DNA of 35,170 nucleotides from Saprospiraceae bacterium (lineage in GTDB: Bacteria; Bacteroidota; Bacteroidia; Chitinophagales; Saprospiraceae), in NCBI GenBank assembly GCA_020627985.1, contig JAHDFV010000008.1, forward strand, positions 1-35,170, written 5' to 3'. The translations under genes and the position numbers were made by a program. Below the pieces are notes generated by a model. It did not search any database. It had not been told where the DNA came from and saw only the letters and a program-made list of their open reading frames with translations. Positions 17,948-26,927 of this stretch are shown here, piece after piece. The stretch's first letter is position 1; each line of letters opens with the position of its first letter.

Positions 17948-17978
17948 AAAAAGGCTTGGAATTTTCCAAGCCTTTTTT
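17946..17978. terminator. Bidirectional terminator between small membrane gene and truB
   Basis: A7-GGCTTGGAA pairs perfectly with TTCCAAGCC-T6 around a 2-nt loop. It lies directly after the stop at 17947 and before the truB stop at 17999 on the other strand. Confidence 0.92.
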
Positions 17979-17998
17979 CTTATTTTAAACCCTTTGAG

Positions 17999-18718
17999 TT
18001 ACAACTCATTTTCAACATAATTGATAAAATCATCTATATTCCAAGCAGCTTCTAAAGGGTATTTACCAATTGACGTTCTAACCAATCGAACTAAATGACC
18101 ACCACTATCTAAGGCTTTACCCATATCAAAAGCAAGAGAACGAATATAGGTTCCTTTACTACAATCTACTTCAAAATCTAATAAGGGCAATTTAGAAGTT
18201 TCTACATTAAATTTATGAATAGAAACTGGTCTAGGTTTTACTTCTACAACTATTCCTTTTCTGGCTTTTTTATACAAGGGTTGACCATCAACTTTTATTG
18301 CAGAATACATGGGTGGATATTGAGATAAATCGCCAATAAATTGATGTCTTTTTTCTTCTATTAATGTAGGTGTTATATGATCTATAGGAAAGGTTTGATC
18401 TACTTCAGTTTCTGCATCATAAGATGGCGTGGTTTCTCCTAACTTAATGGTTCCTTCATATGATTTATCCATTCCTTGAAATTCAGATATTTTCTTTGTG
18501 AATTTACCTGTACAAATAATCAATAAACCTGTAGCCATAGGATCTAATGTTCCAGCATGACCTACTTTTATTCTTTTTACTCCTAATTTATGACTGATTT
18601 TATATCTGATCTTATTGACTACATCAAAAGATGTCCAGCCTTTCGGCTTGTCAATTAATAATGCTGTGCCTGCCAAAAAATCATATTGAGGCTTAGATGA
18701 TGGATGTTCTATTTTCAA
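17999..18718 (-). CDS. truB: tRNA pseudouridine-55 synthase
   Basis: The 239-residue enzyme makes pseudouridine 55 in the T-loop of tRNAs. It has the N-terminal LLIDKPKGWTSFDVV motif, the catalytic GHAGTLDPMATGLL with Asp59, the KSYEGTIKLGETTPSYDAE stretch, YPPMYSAIKVDGQPLYKKAR and CSKGTYIRSLAFDMG. Length is on the short side because there is no C-terminal PUA domain, as is common in this phylum. It is last in the run ftsX, DUF3098, uppP, truB, with 28 nt between it and uppP. Confidence 0.97.
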   Translation of the reverse strand: MKIEHPSSKPQYDFLAGTALLIDKPKGWTSFDVVNKIRYKISHKLGVKRIKVGHAGTLDPMATGLLIICTGKFTKKISEFQGMDKSYEGTIKLGETTPSYDAETEVDQTFPIDHITPTLIEEKRHQFIGDLSQYPPMYSAIKVDGQPLYKKARKGIVVEVKPRPVSIHKFNVETSKLPLLDFEVDCSKGTYIRSLAFDMGKALDSGGHLVRLVRTSIGKYPLEAAWNIDDFINYVENEL

Positions 18719-18746
18719 TGGAATATATTTTTAGGTTATAATCCTA

Positions 18747-19532
18747 TTAGGCGAAAAAAAGTTTCCAACCTATCGCTAAGAATCCAGCAATAAAACAATA
18801 AATAGCGAAGTAACTCAGCTTACTACTTTTCACTAAGGCAATCATCCAAAGGCAAGCAAGCATCCCAGTAAGGAAAGCCGCAATAAAACCAGCAATCATT
18901 TCATTCGTAAAAGTAAATCCTTGATCCATTAGATCTTTAGCCATTTTACCCAAGATTAAAGGCACGACCATTAAGAAAGAAAAACGGGCTGCTCTACCTC
19001 TATCGATACCTAATAATACTGATGTAGAAATAGTAGCTCCAGATCTTGAGATTCCTGGCAGAATGGCGATCATTTGAGCAATTCCAATAATTATGGCATG
19101 TCCGTATCCTACTTTCTTATCCGTATCTTTTGCTTTATCTGCGAAAAAAAGTAATACACCTGTTACTAATAACATGGCTCCTACTAATAAAATATTCGCA
19201 TCAAATAAGGCTTTAATGGCATCATCAAATACAAGTCCTACAAATGCTGCAGGAATCATTGAAATAATAATTTTTAATGAAAATTGAAATTCTTCATTGT
19301 TCTTAAATTTGAACAATCCTTTGAAGATATCAATGATATCTTTTCTGAAAATCACAATAGTACTTAAGGCTGTTGCTGCATGTAATACTACTGATAACTG
19401 TTCTTCTTTATCTCCAACATCATAGCCTAAAATAGCTTGAGCTAATTCTATATGACCACTACTACTTACAGGTAAAAACTCGGTAAGTCCTTGTATAATG
19501 CCTATAATAATGGCATCAAAAAATTCATTCAT
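18747..19532 (-). CDS. uppP: Undecaprenyl-diphosphate phosphatase
   Basis: The 261-residue polytopic protein removes a phosphate from undecaprenyl diphosphate, recycling the lipid carrier for peptidoglycan and O-polysaccharide. Both BacA/UppP motifs are intact: QGLTEFLPVSSSGH (14-27) with the acidic and serine active-site residues, and PGISRSGATIS (159-169) with the catalytic Arg163. About eight membrane helices are predictable. It follows the DUF3098 gene by 6 nt, so the two are likely co-transcribed. The presence of an O-antigen-ligase-like gene elsewhere in the window is consistent with use of this carrier but is not proof of a link. Confidence 0.96.
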   Translation of the reverse strand: MNEFFDAIIIGIIQGLTEFLPVSSSGHIELAQAILGYDVGDKEEQLSVVLHAATALSTIVIFRKDIIDIFKGLFKFKNNEEFQFSLKIIISMIPAAFVGLVFDDAIKALFDANILLVGAMLLVTGVLLFFADKAKDTDKKVGYGHAIIIGIAQMIAILPGISRSGATISTSVLLGIDRGRAARFSFLMVVPLILGKMAKDLMDQGFTFTNEMIAGFIAAFLTGMLACLWMIALVKSSKLSYFAIYCFIAGFLAIGWKLFFA

Positions 19533-19538
19533 AATGGA

Positions 19539-19898
19539 TTAGGCTACATTTTTTTTCTTGAAAATAGCATATAATTCTACTGCTAATCCAGCTAAAATTA
19601 ACATGGGTGCCAATACTGTTGTTCTAACAGAATATACTTCATCTGCATTCCATTCATTTGGATCTTGAGCACCACCAACCATCATAATTAAGCCTAAAAC
19701 AACTAATGCTGCTCCTATACCCAATAAGATGAAATTTTCTCTCCCAAATAAAAGTTCTTCAGAACGTTGTACTGTTGCCTTCTTAGATTTTAATTTTGAA
19801 ACGGTTGGTTTCAATTTTTTCTCAGAAGATGTATTTACAACAACTTTCTTTGAAGTATCTCTTTTTTGGTAATCTTTATTTTTCTTTTTTTTCGCCAT
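19539..19898 (-). CDS. DUF3098 small membrane protein
   Basis: A 119-residue protein with a Lys-rich cytoplasmic N-terminus (MAKKKKNKDYQKR and on to about 48), then LLFGRENFILLGIGAALVVLGLIMMVGG, a first membrane helix ending in the family's Gly-Gly turn, an extracytoplasmic DPNEWNADEVYSVRTTVLAP loop, and a second helix MLILAGLAVELYAIF. This is the DUF3098 layout known from Bacteroidota, where the gene typically sits between ftsX and uppP, exactly as here. The function is unknown; conserved linkage suggests a link to cell envelope or division. Confidence 0.88.
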   Translation of the reverse strand: MAKKKKNKDYQKRDTSKKVVVNTSSEKKLKPTVSKLKSKKATVQRSEELLFGRENFILLGIGAALVVLGLIMMVGGAQDPNEWNADEVYSVRTTVLAPMLILAGLAVELYAIFKKKNVA

Positions 19899-19990
19899 TA
19901 TTCAATCGTATTTATTTCCTAATCATAAAACATTTAAGATAATGTCTTAAGAATGGTACTCAAAGTTATGAATATTATTGAAGTTGTTTA

Positions 19991-20869
19991 TTAATACAAA
20001 TCATTAATATCTGATTTCAAATAATTCCTTACTGTAAGCCAAGTACTTCCTGCTGTTATAATTATACCAAAAGCAAGCATAAGCGCGAAGATAATCCCCC
20101 AAACGGACAGTGTAAATAAATGCTCTAGCCCAGGTACTTGTCCCATTAACCACCATCGGATGAATAATAACCCAACACCTGCTACTATAGCACTACAAAC
20201 TCCGCCTAACATTCCCATTCTTATATAAGGACGACTAATAAATGAAGGAGTTGCCCCTACCAAATGCATATTTTTAATAATAAATCGATCAGAATATAAT
20301 GCTTGACGTATGGCATAGATGATTAAAAACACGGCAACTAAAACCAAAATTAAACTGATTGCTAATCCTACCCAACCCATTTTATTCCAATGCCCTGAAA
20401 TACTACCTGCTAATCCTTCTTCATAATTTACATCACTTACAATTTCATATTGTTCTAAATTATTAGCAATTCGTTCTAAACCTGAAGGATTCATGTAATC
20501 TGCATTCACATGAAATGTGATGATATCATATAATGGATTACCTAAATTATATTGACTCAAATCTACTTCAGTACCAAAATCTTCTTGCATTAATTTTGCG
20601 GCGGCTTCTTTGGAAGTAAAGGAAACCGATTTCGATTTTACATAATCTAAATTTGAAATTTTACTTTGTAATTCTTTTACTTCATTCTCTTCAGAACCAT
20701 TTTTAATTTCAACCACAATCATTACTTTCTCTTTGAACAATCGAACCAATTGCTGAGATTGAATAATCATAGAACCAAAACCACCTGCTAAAAATAGAAC
20801 GAGTGTTACACTAATTAAAGCATAAAAATAATTGGGTCTTACTTTAATATTACTTGCAGAAGCTGACAT
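19991..20869 (-). CDS. ftsX: Cell division protein FtsX (FtsX-like permease)
   Basis: The 292-residue protein has the four-helix FtsX layout: helix 1 at about 15-38, a periplasmic ECD (about 40-170) containing VMIVVEIKNGSEENEV and YVKSKSVSFTSKEAAAKLM, then three helices in the C-terminal half with RFIIKNMHLVGATPSFISRPY, the conserved cytoplasmic coupling segment for the FtsE ATPase. With FtsE it controls peptidoglycan hydrolases during division. I use the ATG at 20869; a TTG at 20878 would add only three residues. ftsE is not adjacent; the LolD-like ATPase at 7681 is too far away to be called its partner. Confidence 0.93.
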   Translation of the reverse strand: MSASASNIKVRPNYFYALISVTLVLFLAGGFGSMIIQSQQLVRLFKEKVMIVVEIKNGSEENEVKELQSKISNLDYVKSKSVSFTSKEAAAKLMQEDFGTEVDLSQYNLGNPLYDIITFHVNADYMNPSGLERIANNLEQYEIVSDVNYEEGLAGSISGHWNKMGWVGLAISLILVLVAVFLIIYAIRQALYSDRFIIKNMHLVGATPSFISRPYIRMGMLGGVCSAIVAGVGLLFIRWWLMGQVPGLEHLFTLSVWGIIFALMLAFGIIITAGSTWLTVRNYLKSDINDLY

Positions 20870-20875
20870 AGGGCA

Positions 20876-20883
20876 CAAAAATA
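20876..20883 (-). promoter_or_regulatory. Possible -7 box immediately upstream of ftsX
   Basis: The minus strand reads TATTTTTG, matching TAnnTTTG, ending 6 nt before the ATG. If used, transcription would start at or very near the start codon, giving a leaderless or almost leaderless message. Chance matches are expected in AT-rich spacers, and no -33 box is seen. Confidence 0.3.
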
Positions 20884-21094
20884 AACAATTTATTAATAGA
20901 CATGATTTACAATTAAAAATGTATGGATAAAATTTATCATTTGAATTTTACTTTTTTTAAAAACATCCTATTTATCTATAATATGTAATTAAATATCAAA
21001 GCTTTAACTCTTAAATTCCATACATTTTAGCAACTTTTAGGCAATTTTTACATCATAATTTTCGTACCTTGAAGTAGAAATATTTATTTACACT

Positions 21095-21667
21095 GTGAGA
21101 GTTTTTCAAGTCATCTTTTTTTTAATGGTTATTCCCTCTTTTCTTATTGCTCAGATAAGACTGGAAAACGCTTCTTTTGAAGGAGAGCCACAAGATGCCA
21201 CAGTACCTATAGGTTGGATTCCTTGTGAGATTGGAACCACTCCTGATATTTTACCTGGCCCTTGGGGTGTTTATCAAGAAGCATCTGATGGAGAAACATT
21301 CATGGGATTGATTTCAAGAGCAGATGGCACTTTTGAAAGTGTAGGACAACGATTGAGTCAGTCTCTCGAAAAAGGAGAATGTTATAGTCTAAACATGGAT
21401 TTAGCTAAATCTAATACATATACTGGTTATAATAATTCTTTAAAAATTCGAATTTGGGGCTCTTTTAATCGTTGCCAAAAAGCAGAACTCTTATATGAAA
21501 GTCCGTTAGTTGGTCATACAGATTGGGAGAATTATTCTTTTTCTTTTATGCCCAAGTTTAATTATCACTACATCATTATAGAGGCCTATGCTCCCAAAAA
21601 CAAATCGGCTAAAGGCAATATCCTTATCGATAATCTTAGTCTGATTGTACCTTGCAAGCGCGTTTAA
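21095..21667 (+). CDS. Exported jelly-roll (carbohydrate-binding-like) protein
   Basis: The 190-residue protein has a signal peptide (about 1-20, ending IAQ) when the GTG at 21095 is used; the next ATG (21125) would cut the hydrophobic core, so GTG is preferred. The mature part reads like a single beta-sandwich of the CBM4/DUF642 style: IRLENASFEGEP at the start, PIGWIPCE, then GETFMGLISRADGTFESVGQRLSQSL and CYSLNMDLAKS, and a last strand GNILIDNLSLIVPC. Four Cys may form disulfides. No enzyme motif and no T9SS sorting domain. In this phylum such domains often bind glycans; the ligand is unknown. Confidence 0.68.
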   Translation: MRVFQVIFFLMVIPSFLIAQIRLENASFEGEPQDATVPIGWIPCEIGTTPDILPGPWGVYQEASDGETFMGLISRADGTFESVGQRLSQSLEKGECYSLNMDLAKSNTYTGYNNSLKIRIWGSFNRCQKAELLYESPLVGHTDWENYSFSFMPKFNYHYIIIEAYAPKNKSAKGNILIDNLSLIVPCKRV

Positions 21668-21768
21668 GTTTTCCTTCATGCAGCTATTTTGATTTTATTT
21701 TGGTTATTATGGTAACCGTCTAATTTTCTTGCCTTCCCTTATTTATTCATCAAGAAAATTAATAGTTC

Positions 21769-23724
21769 ATGAAAAAGCAACTCATTACATCTTTATTCAT
21801 TTTATTTCTTATTCATTTCTTATCTGCTCAAGTAACAATTACTGGTACTGTTTTTCTAGATGGTGAAGGCGAAGCCATTGGTGCAAATGTTGTCGTTGAA
21901 GGAGACGAATCTATCGGTACTGTTACTGAATATGATGGCACTTTCAGCCTTCTTGTTCCTCATGATTCTGTAGCTCTAAAAATTTCATATACTGGATTTA
22001 CAACACAAATCATTAGCAGCAATCAACAAAAATCTATTACCGTAATTTTATCTCCAGATTCAGAGGTTTTCTCAGAAGTTGTTGTTGGATATAATTCAGT
22101 TAGAATAAGAGGAGCTAATAGTATTAAAAAAAGGAAAAGAAAAAAGAAAAATACTGTTTCTTCTGCAATTTATGGCAATTCGGCTGGCGTTCAAATAAGC
22201 TCAGCTAATGGAAAACCAGGATCAGGAGCTCGAATTAAAATACGAGGAGTGAGTAGTATAAATACTACTCAACAAGAACCAGAAGGTACTGAAGAATATA
22301 GCGAGATCATTCCCAATAAATATATTTCTCCTAAAAAAGAAGCCCTTTCTACATTTTCGATTGATGTAGATAATGCGGCTTATTCAAATATCAGAAGACA
22401 TATACAACAAATGGAAATATTGCCTTCTAAAGATGCTGTAAGAACAGAAGAAATGATTAATTATTTTAATTATGATTATCCTATACCTACGAAAGAACAT
22501 CCATTTAGTATTTCTACAGAATTAGGAAATGCGCCTTGGAATCCCAAACATCAATTATTAAAAATTGGTCTTCAAGGGTATGAATTACAATTTGAACAAG
22601 CTCCTATTAATAATTTAGTTTTTCTTATTGATGTATCAGGATCGATGGAGAGTTATAATAAATTATCATTGGTCAAAGAATCATTATCCTTGATCATAAG
22701 TAATATGAGAGATGAGGATCAAATCAGTATAGTAGTTTATGCAGGAGCTGCAGGTTTAGTTTTACCACCAACAAAAGGAACTCATAAAGAAGTAATTAAA
22801 AAAGCGATCAAAAAATTAAGTGCTGGAAGGTCTACTGCTGGAGGTCAAGGAATTAAATTAGCTTATAAACAAGCCAAAGAAAACTTTATTCCTAATGGAA
22901 ATAATAGAGTAATATTATGTACAGATGGTGATTTTAATGTTGGAACATCAAGTGTAGATGGGCTTGAAAAATTAATAGAAAAAAGAAGAGATGATGATAT
23001 TTTCATTACTGTTTTAGGTTTCGGGATGGGTAATTATAAAGATAATCGTTTAGAAACATTAGCCAATAAAGGAAATGGTAATTATGGATATATTGATAAT
23101 ATTCGGGAAGCCAAAAAAATGTTAGTTGATGAGGTAGCGAGTACCCTGTTTACCATTGCTAAGGATGTAAAAATTCAAATACAATTCAATCCTGATTTAG
23201 TAGAATCTTATCGATTAATTGGTTACGAAAACAGATTATTAGATAAAGAAGATTTTGAAGATGATCAAAAAGATGCAGGAGAATTAGGTGCAGGGCATTC
23301 CGTTACTGCCTTATATGAAATCATTCCAAAAGGAGTAAAAGATAAGGACATTGAAAAAGTAAAAAAGAAAGATATTAATACTCCCGATAAAGTTTTATTG
23401 GATCCTAATGATATCGCATCTATTCGTCTTCGGTACAAATTACCAAAAGGGAAAGAAAGTCAATTAATTGAAGAACGCGTAAATACTACAAAACAAACTC
23501 TCAGTGAGTTTTCTGAAGACTTTAAATTTATTAGTGCAATTACTGCTTGGAGTTTATTGTTAAGAGATTCTGAATTTAAGGGTAATGCTAGCATTAAAAT
23601 GGTTCTTGATTTAGCGAAAAACGGAAAAGGATCTGATCCATATGGCTATAAACAAGAATTTATTGACTTAGTTAAAGCCAGTAAAAAAATAGATTTCGGT
23701 GGCACTTTGAGTGCTGAAAAATAG
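21769..23724 (+). CDS. VWA-domain protein with SusC-like N-terminal domain and plug remnant
   Basis: The 651-residue protein has a signal peptide (1-20), a carboxypeptidase-regulatory-like beta-sandwich (about 22-96), then SEVVVGYNS (102-110) and NSAGVQISSANGKPGSG with RIKIRGVSSIN (155-165). These are the hallmarks of the linker and plug start of SusC-type TonB receptors, but no barrel follows. Instead come a YfbK-type N-terminal segment (about 183-275), a VWA domain with MIDAS DVSGS (288-292), Thr356 and Asp386 in CTDGDFNVG, and a DUF3520-like C-terminus. The MIDAS is complete, so metal-dependent binding is expected. The partner is unknown. It is 101 nt downstream of the jelly-roll gene. Confidence 0.88.
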   Translation: MKKQLITSLFILFLIHFLSAQVTITGTVFLDGEGEAIGANVVVEGDESIGTVTEYDGTFSLLVPHDSVALKISYTGFTTQIISSNQQKSITVILSPDSEVFSEVVVGYNSVRIRGANSIKKRKRKKKNTVSSAIYGNSAGVQISSANGKPGSGARIKIRGVSSINTTQQEPEGTEEYSEIIPNKYISPKKEALSTFSIDVDNAAYSNIRRHIQQMEILPSKDAVRTEEMINYFNYDYPIPTKEHPFSISTELGNAPWNPKHQLLKIGLQGYELQFEQAPINNLVFLIDVSGSMESYNKLSLVKESLSLIISNMRDEDQISIVVYAGAAGLVLPPTKGTHKEVIKKAIKKLSAGRSTAGGQGIKLAYKQAKENFIPNGNNRVILCTDGDFNVGTSSVDGLEKLIEKRRDDDIFITVLGFGMGNYKDNRLETLANKGNGNYGYIDNIREAKKMLVDEVASTLFTIAKDVKIQIQFNPDLVESYRLIGYENRLLDKEDFEDDQKDAGELGAGHSVTALYEIIPKGVKDKDIEKVKKKDINTPDKVLLDPNDIASIRLRYKLPKGKESQLIEERVNTTKQTLSEFSEDFKFISAITAWSLLLRDSEFKGNASIKMVLDLAKNGKGSDPYGYKQEFIDLVKASKKIDFGGTLSAEK

Positions 23725-23740
23725 TTTTATCCTCTTTCAT

Positions 23741-23776
23741 TTAAAGTAAGGTCAGAAATTCTGATCTTACTTTTAA
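23741..23776 (+). terminator. Hairpin after the VWA gene
   Basis: AAAGTAAG-G-TCAG and CTGA-T-CTTACTTT pair with one mismatch around an AT loop. Flanking A and T runs make it a moderate terminator candidate, 16 nt after the stop codon. Confidence 0.6.
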
Positions 23777-23872
23777 ATCCTAGTGCAGCGTTTATGCTTT
23801 TCATTTGATTTAATAAATAGCACCCTTTGTATTATCTCAAAAAACGAAGAATTTCATCATAAATTTATTTAG

Positions 23873-23902
23873 TAAGGTCGAAACTGGGAAGTTGAGACCT
23901 TA
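23873..23902. terminator. Second hairpin between convergent genes
   Basis: TAAGGTC (23873-23879) pairs with GACCTTA (23896-23902), with an inner AACT/AGTT helix. It lies before the minus-strand endonuclease stop at 23927. The plus-strand tail TTATTTTATT is more terminator-like than the minus-strand tail. Confidence 0.45.
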
Positions 23903-23926
23903 TTTTATTAATTGATAAATAGACAT

Positions 23927-25088
23927 CTATTTTTCTTTTTTGACTTTTTTCTTCTTTTTATCTTTTTGAACTATGTCTACACAAACAGGTAAATGATCGC
24001 TATATCCTGCATAATATTTCCCTCTATAATAAGTTCTTGAAGGACGGTATTGTTTTGTTTTTTGGTGATAAAACAACATCCATTTTCGATTAAAAACAAT
24101 GGCATTTTCTGCTTCCGTTTTCTTTTTATCTAGCAAAGAACCTGAAACTACAATATGATCTAACATATTCCATTTTCCATTATAATTATAAGAAGCATAT
24201 CCTTCTTCTTTTAATGGTGCCATTAAATCATATAAGGCTTCATTTTCTACTTTTTCAGGAATTGTTGTTGCGCCTAAAGTTTCAGTTACACTTTTATTAT
24301 GGGGTTCATCATTAAAATCACCAACAAGAATTACATGATGATCATCATATTTTTTGAAAATTTTATCTACTTCATTTCTTACTTGTTGCGCAACATACGT
24401 TCTCTTTGGTTCTGAAGCTTCTTCTCCTCCCCTCCTACTTGGCCAATGATTTACAAACACATGAAAGATTATTCTTATTCCGTAAGGTTGCGTGAAGAAA
24501 ATCTCTTGTTGTATAATCTTCTACTACTTCTTTAGGAAAGTTTATCCGTGTAAATTTATGATCCATTAAAGTATATTCTTTGGAATCATACAATAAAGCC
24601 ACATCAATTCCTCTGAAATCAGGAGAATCTTGATGAAGAATTCCATAATTAGCAGATAAAATTTGTTCATTACCAACCAAATCCTTTAATACCACTGGAT
24701 TTTCTACCTCACACAAGCCTAAAATACCAGGTTGCCCCATATAATGAATTACTTTAGCAAGGTTATTTATCTTTTTATCATATCGAGCTTTATCCCATTT
24801 ATTTCTGCCAGTTGGTGTAAATTCTTCATCATTTTTGATGGGTTCATCTTCTAAATCAAATAGATTTTCAACATTATAAAATGCAACTCTATTTACAGAT
24901 GGGTCTTCAGGATCAGCCTCACTGGGTTTAATTCCAATCTCAGTATTCTCAGTAGGCGTATCGGTATCGACTACTGCCGTAATCTTTCCATTTTTTTCTA
25001 AATTTGTAGCTGGATTTGTTGCTTTATTTTCACAACTCATAAAGGCCATACATATATAAAACCAGATCCCTAACATCATCTTCTGCAT
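23927..25088 (-). CDS. Lipoprotein endonuclease/exonuclease/phosphatase-family protein, frame broken by one apparent surplus base
   Basis: Two overlapping frames form one EEP-fold protein of about 386 residues once one base is removed. The first frame (25088 to 24435) has a lipoprotein signal with Cys19 in FMSC, then the metal-site FYNVENLFD (70-78), LCEVENP (125-131), FRGIDVALLYD and TTRDFLHAT. The second frame (to 23927) continues VFVNHWPSRRGGEE, LVGDFNDEPHN and YSDHLPVCVD, the remaining catalytic Asn, His and Asp motifs. The break lies between about 24470 and 24500; dropping one base in CCTTAC would read RDFLHATYGIRIIFHVFVNHW, which fits well. Full-length members cleave phosphodiesters in nucleic acids or lipids. 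As given, both products would be inactive. Confidence 0.82.
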
Positions 25089-25289
25089 TTCTATAATTAA
25101 ATTTGGTTGTTTACTTTATTGGATAATAAATAAGGTATTTTATTCCCAATACCGTATAATTGGCTTTGTTTCTAATCCGCAACAAAATTTACTGCGGCTA
25201 CAATACTAACGCTATTCATCAATAATTATGCTATAAAATTTATTTTTAATAAATCTGTAACTTTCTGAAAGAAGTACATTATATAGTCG

Positions 25290-25321
25290 AGAAGTGATTC
25301 TAAAATCATTGAAACACTTCT
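25290..25321 (+). other. Hairpin in the gldM upstream region
   Basis: AGAAGTG (25290-25296) pairs with CACTTCT (25315-25321), with an alternative inner TGATT/AATCA stem. It lies in the 294-nt spacer upstream of gldM, about 60 nt before the ATG. A leader structure is possible. The rest of that spacer shows no gene and no clear TAnnTTTG box close to gldM. Confidence 0.3.
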
Positions 25322-25382
25322 TAATCACAAATAATAAGGCTGCATTTTATCATCATATGGTTTAACCGTAAATAGAAAAATT

Positions 25383-26904
25383 ATGTCTTTACCAAAGCAA
25401 CCTCGTCAATTAATGATCACTTTAATGTACCTCGTTTTATTAGCGATGCTCGCATTAAATGTATCTGCAGAAATTATGAATGCCTTTCTGACCCTAGATC
25501 AAGGCATTGGAAATAGTAATGGAATTGTAGATAATTCAAATCATCAAATTATGAAAGGAATTTCCGAACAAGCTGATGCTTATCAAAAATATAAAAAGTA
25601 AAGGAGCTGAAGAAAGCAGAGATGTGTCTAGTGAAATGAACGAATACATTACTGCTCTTAGGGAAGAACTCTTCACTTTGGCGGGAGGACCAGATCCAGA
25701 AAATCCTGCTAGACCTGTCCGATATAAGGATAAGGATATCACCTCAAAATTACTTTTAGATGAAGGAAAAGGGGAAGCATTAAGAGAAAAAGTTATTGAA
25801 ACCCGAGAAAAATTATTAGCTCTGATTGACGATCCTGTTTTAAAAGAAAAACTAGAACAAAGTCTTCCTTTAGAAATACCTGAAATACCAAAAGATAGTG
25901 ATAAGAATTCTTGGTCTGAAGCTATGTTTGATCAAATGCCCGTTGTAGCTGTGATGCCTATGTTTAATAAATTAATCAATGATGTAAAAACATCTGAAAC
26001 AGCTGTTTTAAATTACTTTTTCGATAAAGCAAAAGGAAGTGACTACGTTCCAGATGCTTTTGAAGTCGTCGTTTCTACGGATAAAGGATATGTTATTAAT
26101 GGTGAAAAAATAAAAGGCGAAGTCTTTTTGGGTTCTTATAGTAGTTCCAACAACAATAGAATGACCGTAACCATTGATGGAAGAACTTATCCTGTTGTCA
26201 ATGGTAAAGCAGCATTCGACTTTACAGCTAATTCATTAGGCAAGAAAGAACATACTGCAGTTGTAACGATGGTTAATCCTTTAACGGGAGTTCGATCTAC
26301 TTATGATACAACATTCAAGTATGAAGTAGGAGAACGAAATGTTACTGTAGCAGCAGAAAAAATGAATGTATTATATATAGGCGTTGAAAACCCTATAGCA
26401 GTTTCTGCAGCAGGAACGAATACGAATCTATTGAATGTAAAAGCTGAAGGTACTACATTAACGAAAGTTAATTCTACGAAATTTATTGCCAAACCTACTA
26501 AGGTTGGAAAAGCAAAAATTATAGTTTCTGGTGGAGGTCTACCTTCAACTTCTTTTGAATATCGAGTGAAGAAAATTCCAGATCCAATTGTACAGTTAGG
26601 TAGAAAAAGAGGAGGAAGTATTTCAAAAGCAGAATTTAAAGCACATAAAGGTCCAATTCCCATTTTAGAAAATTTTGACTTCAAAGCAGAATGTTCAATA
26701 CAAGGATATGAATTAGTTCGTGTACCTGCTAATGGTGACGCAAGACCCAGCATGAATGGAAAAGGGAGATACAATTCTCAAACACAAGCTTTAGTTGATA
26801 AAGCCAATTTTGGAGACACCTATTTCTTTAACAAGATGAAAGTGAGATGTCCTGGAGATGTTGCAGCTCGAGAAATCAATGGAATGATATTTAACATAAA
26901 GTAA
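25383..26904 (+). CDS. gldM: Gliding motility / T9SS motor protein GldM, frame broken by one apparent surplus A
   Basis: The N-terminus (PRQLMITLMYLVLLAMLALNVSAEIMNAF) is the single membrane helix of GldM, which with GldL forms the proton-driven T9SS motor. The first frame stops at 25599-25601 after 72 residues. The next frame carries the rest to 26904: the helical D1 region, then beta-rich domains such as VVSTDKGYVINGEKIKGEVFLGSY, and a C-terminus ending GMIFNIK. Deleting one A from the A5 run at 25593-25597 joins them as YQKYKSKGAEESRDV into a 506-residue protein, normal for GldM. Since GldM is needed for secretion and GldN and a T9SS cargo are present, a sequence error is the likely cause. 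Confidence 0.9.
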
Positions 26905-26927
26905 GAGCCTTTTTATACTAATCCGAC

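Noticed and set aside
26301-26774. A 157-codon minus-strand frame inside gldM
   Set aside because: It is fully contained in the second part of gldM, which has clear GldM homology; the antisense product has no recognisable features.
23927-26904. A shared programmed +1 frameshift signal at the EEP gene and gldM
   Set aside because: The two sites share no codon pair, stop context or downstream fold; the RF2-type CTT-TGA-C site is absent at both.
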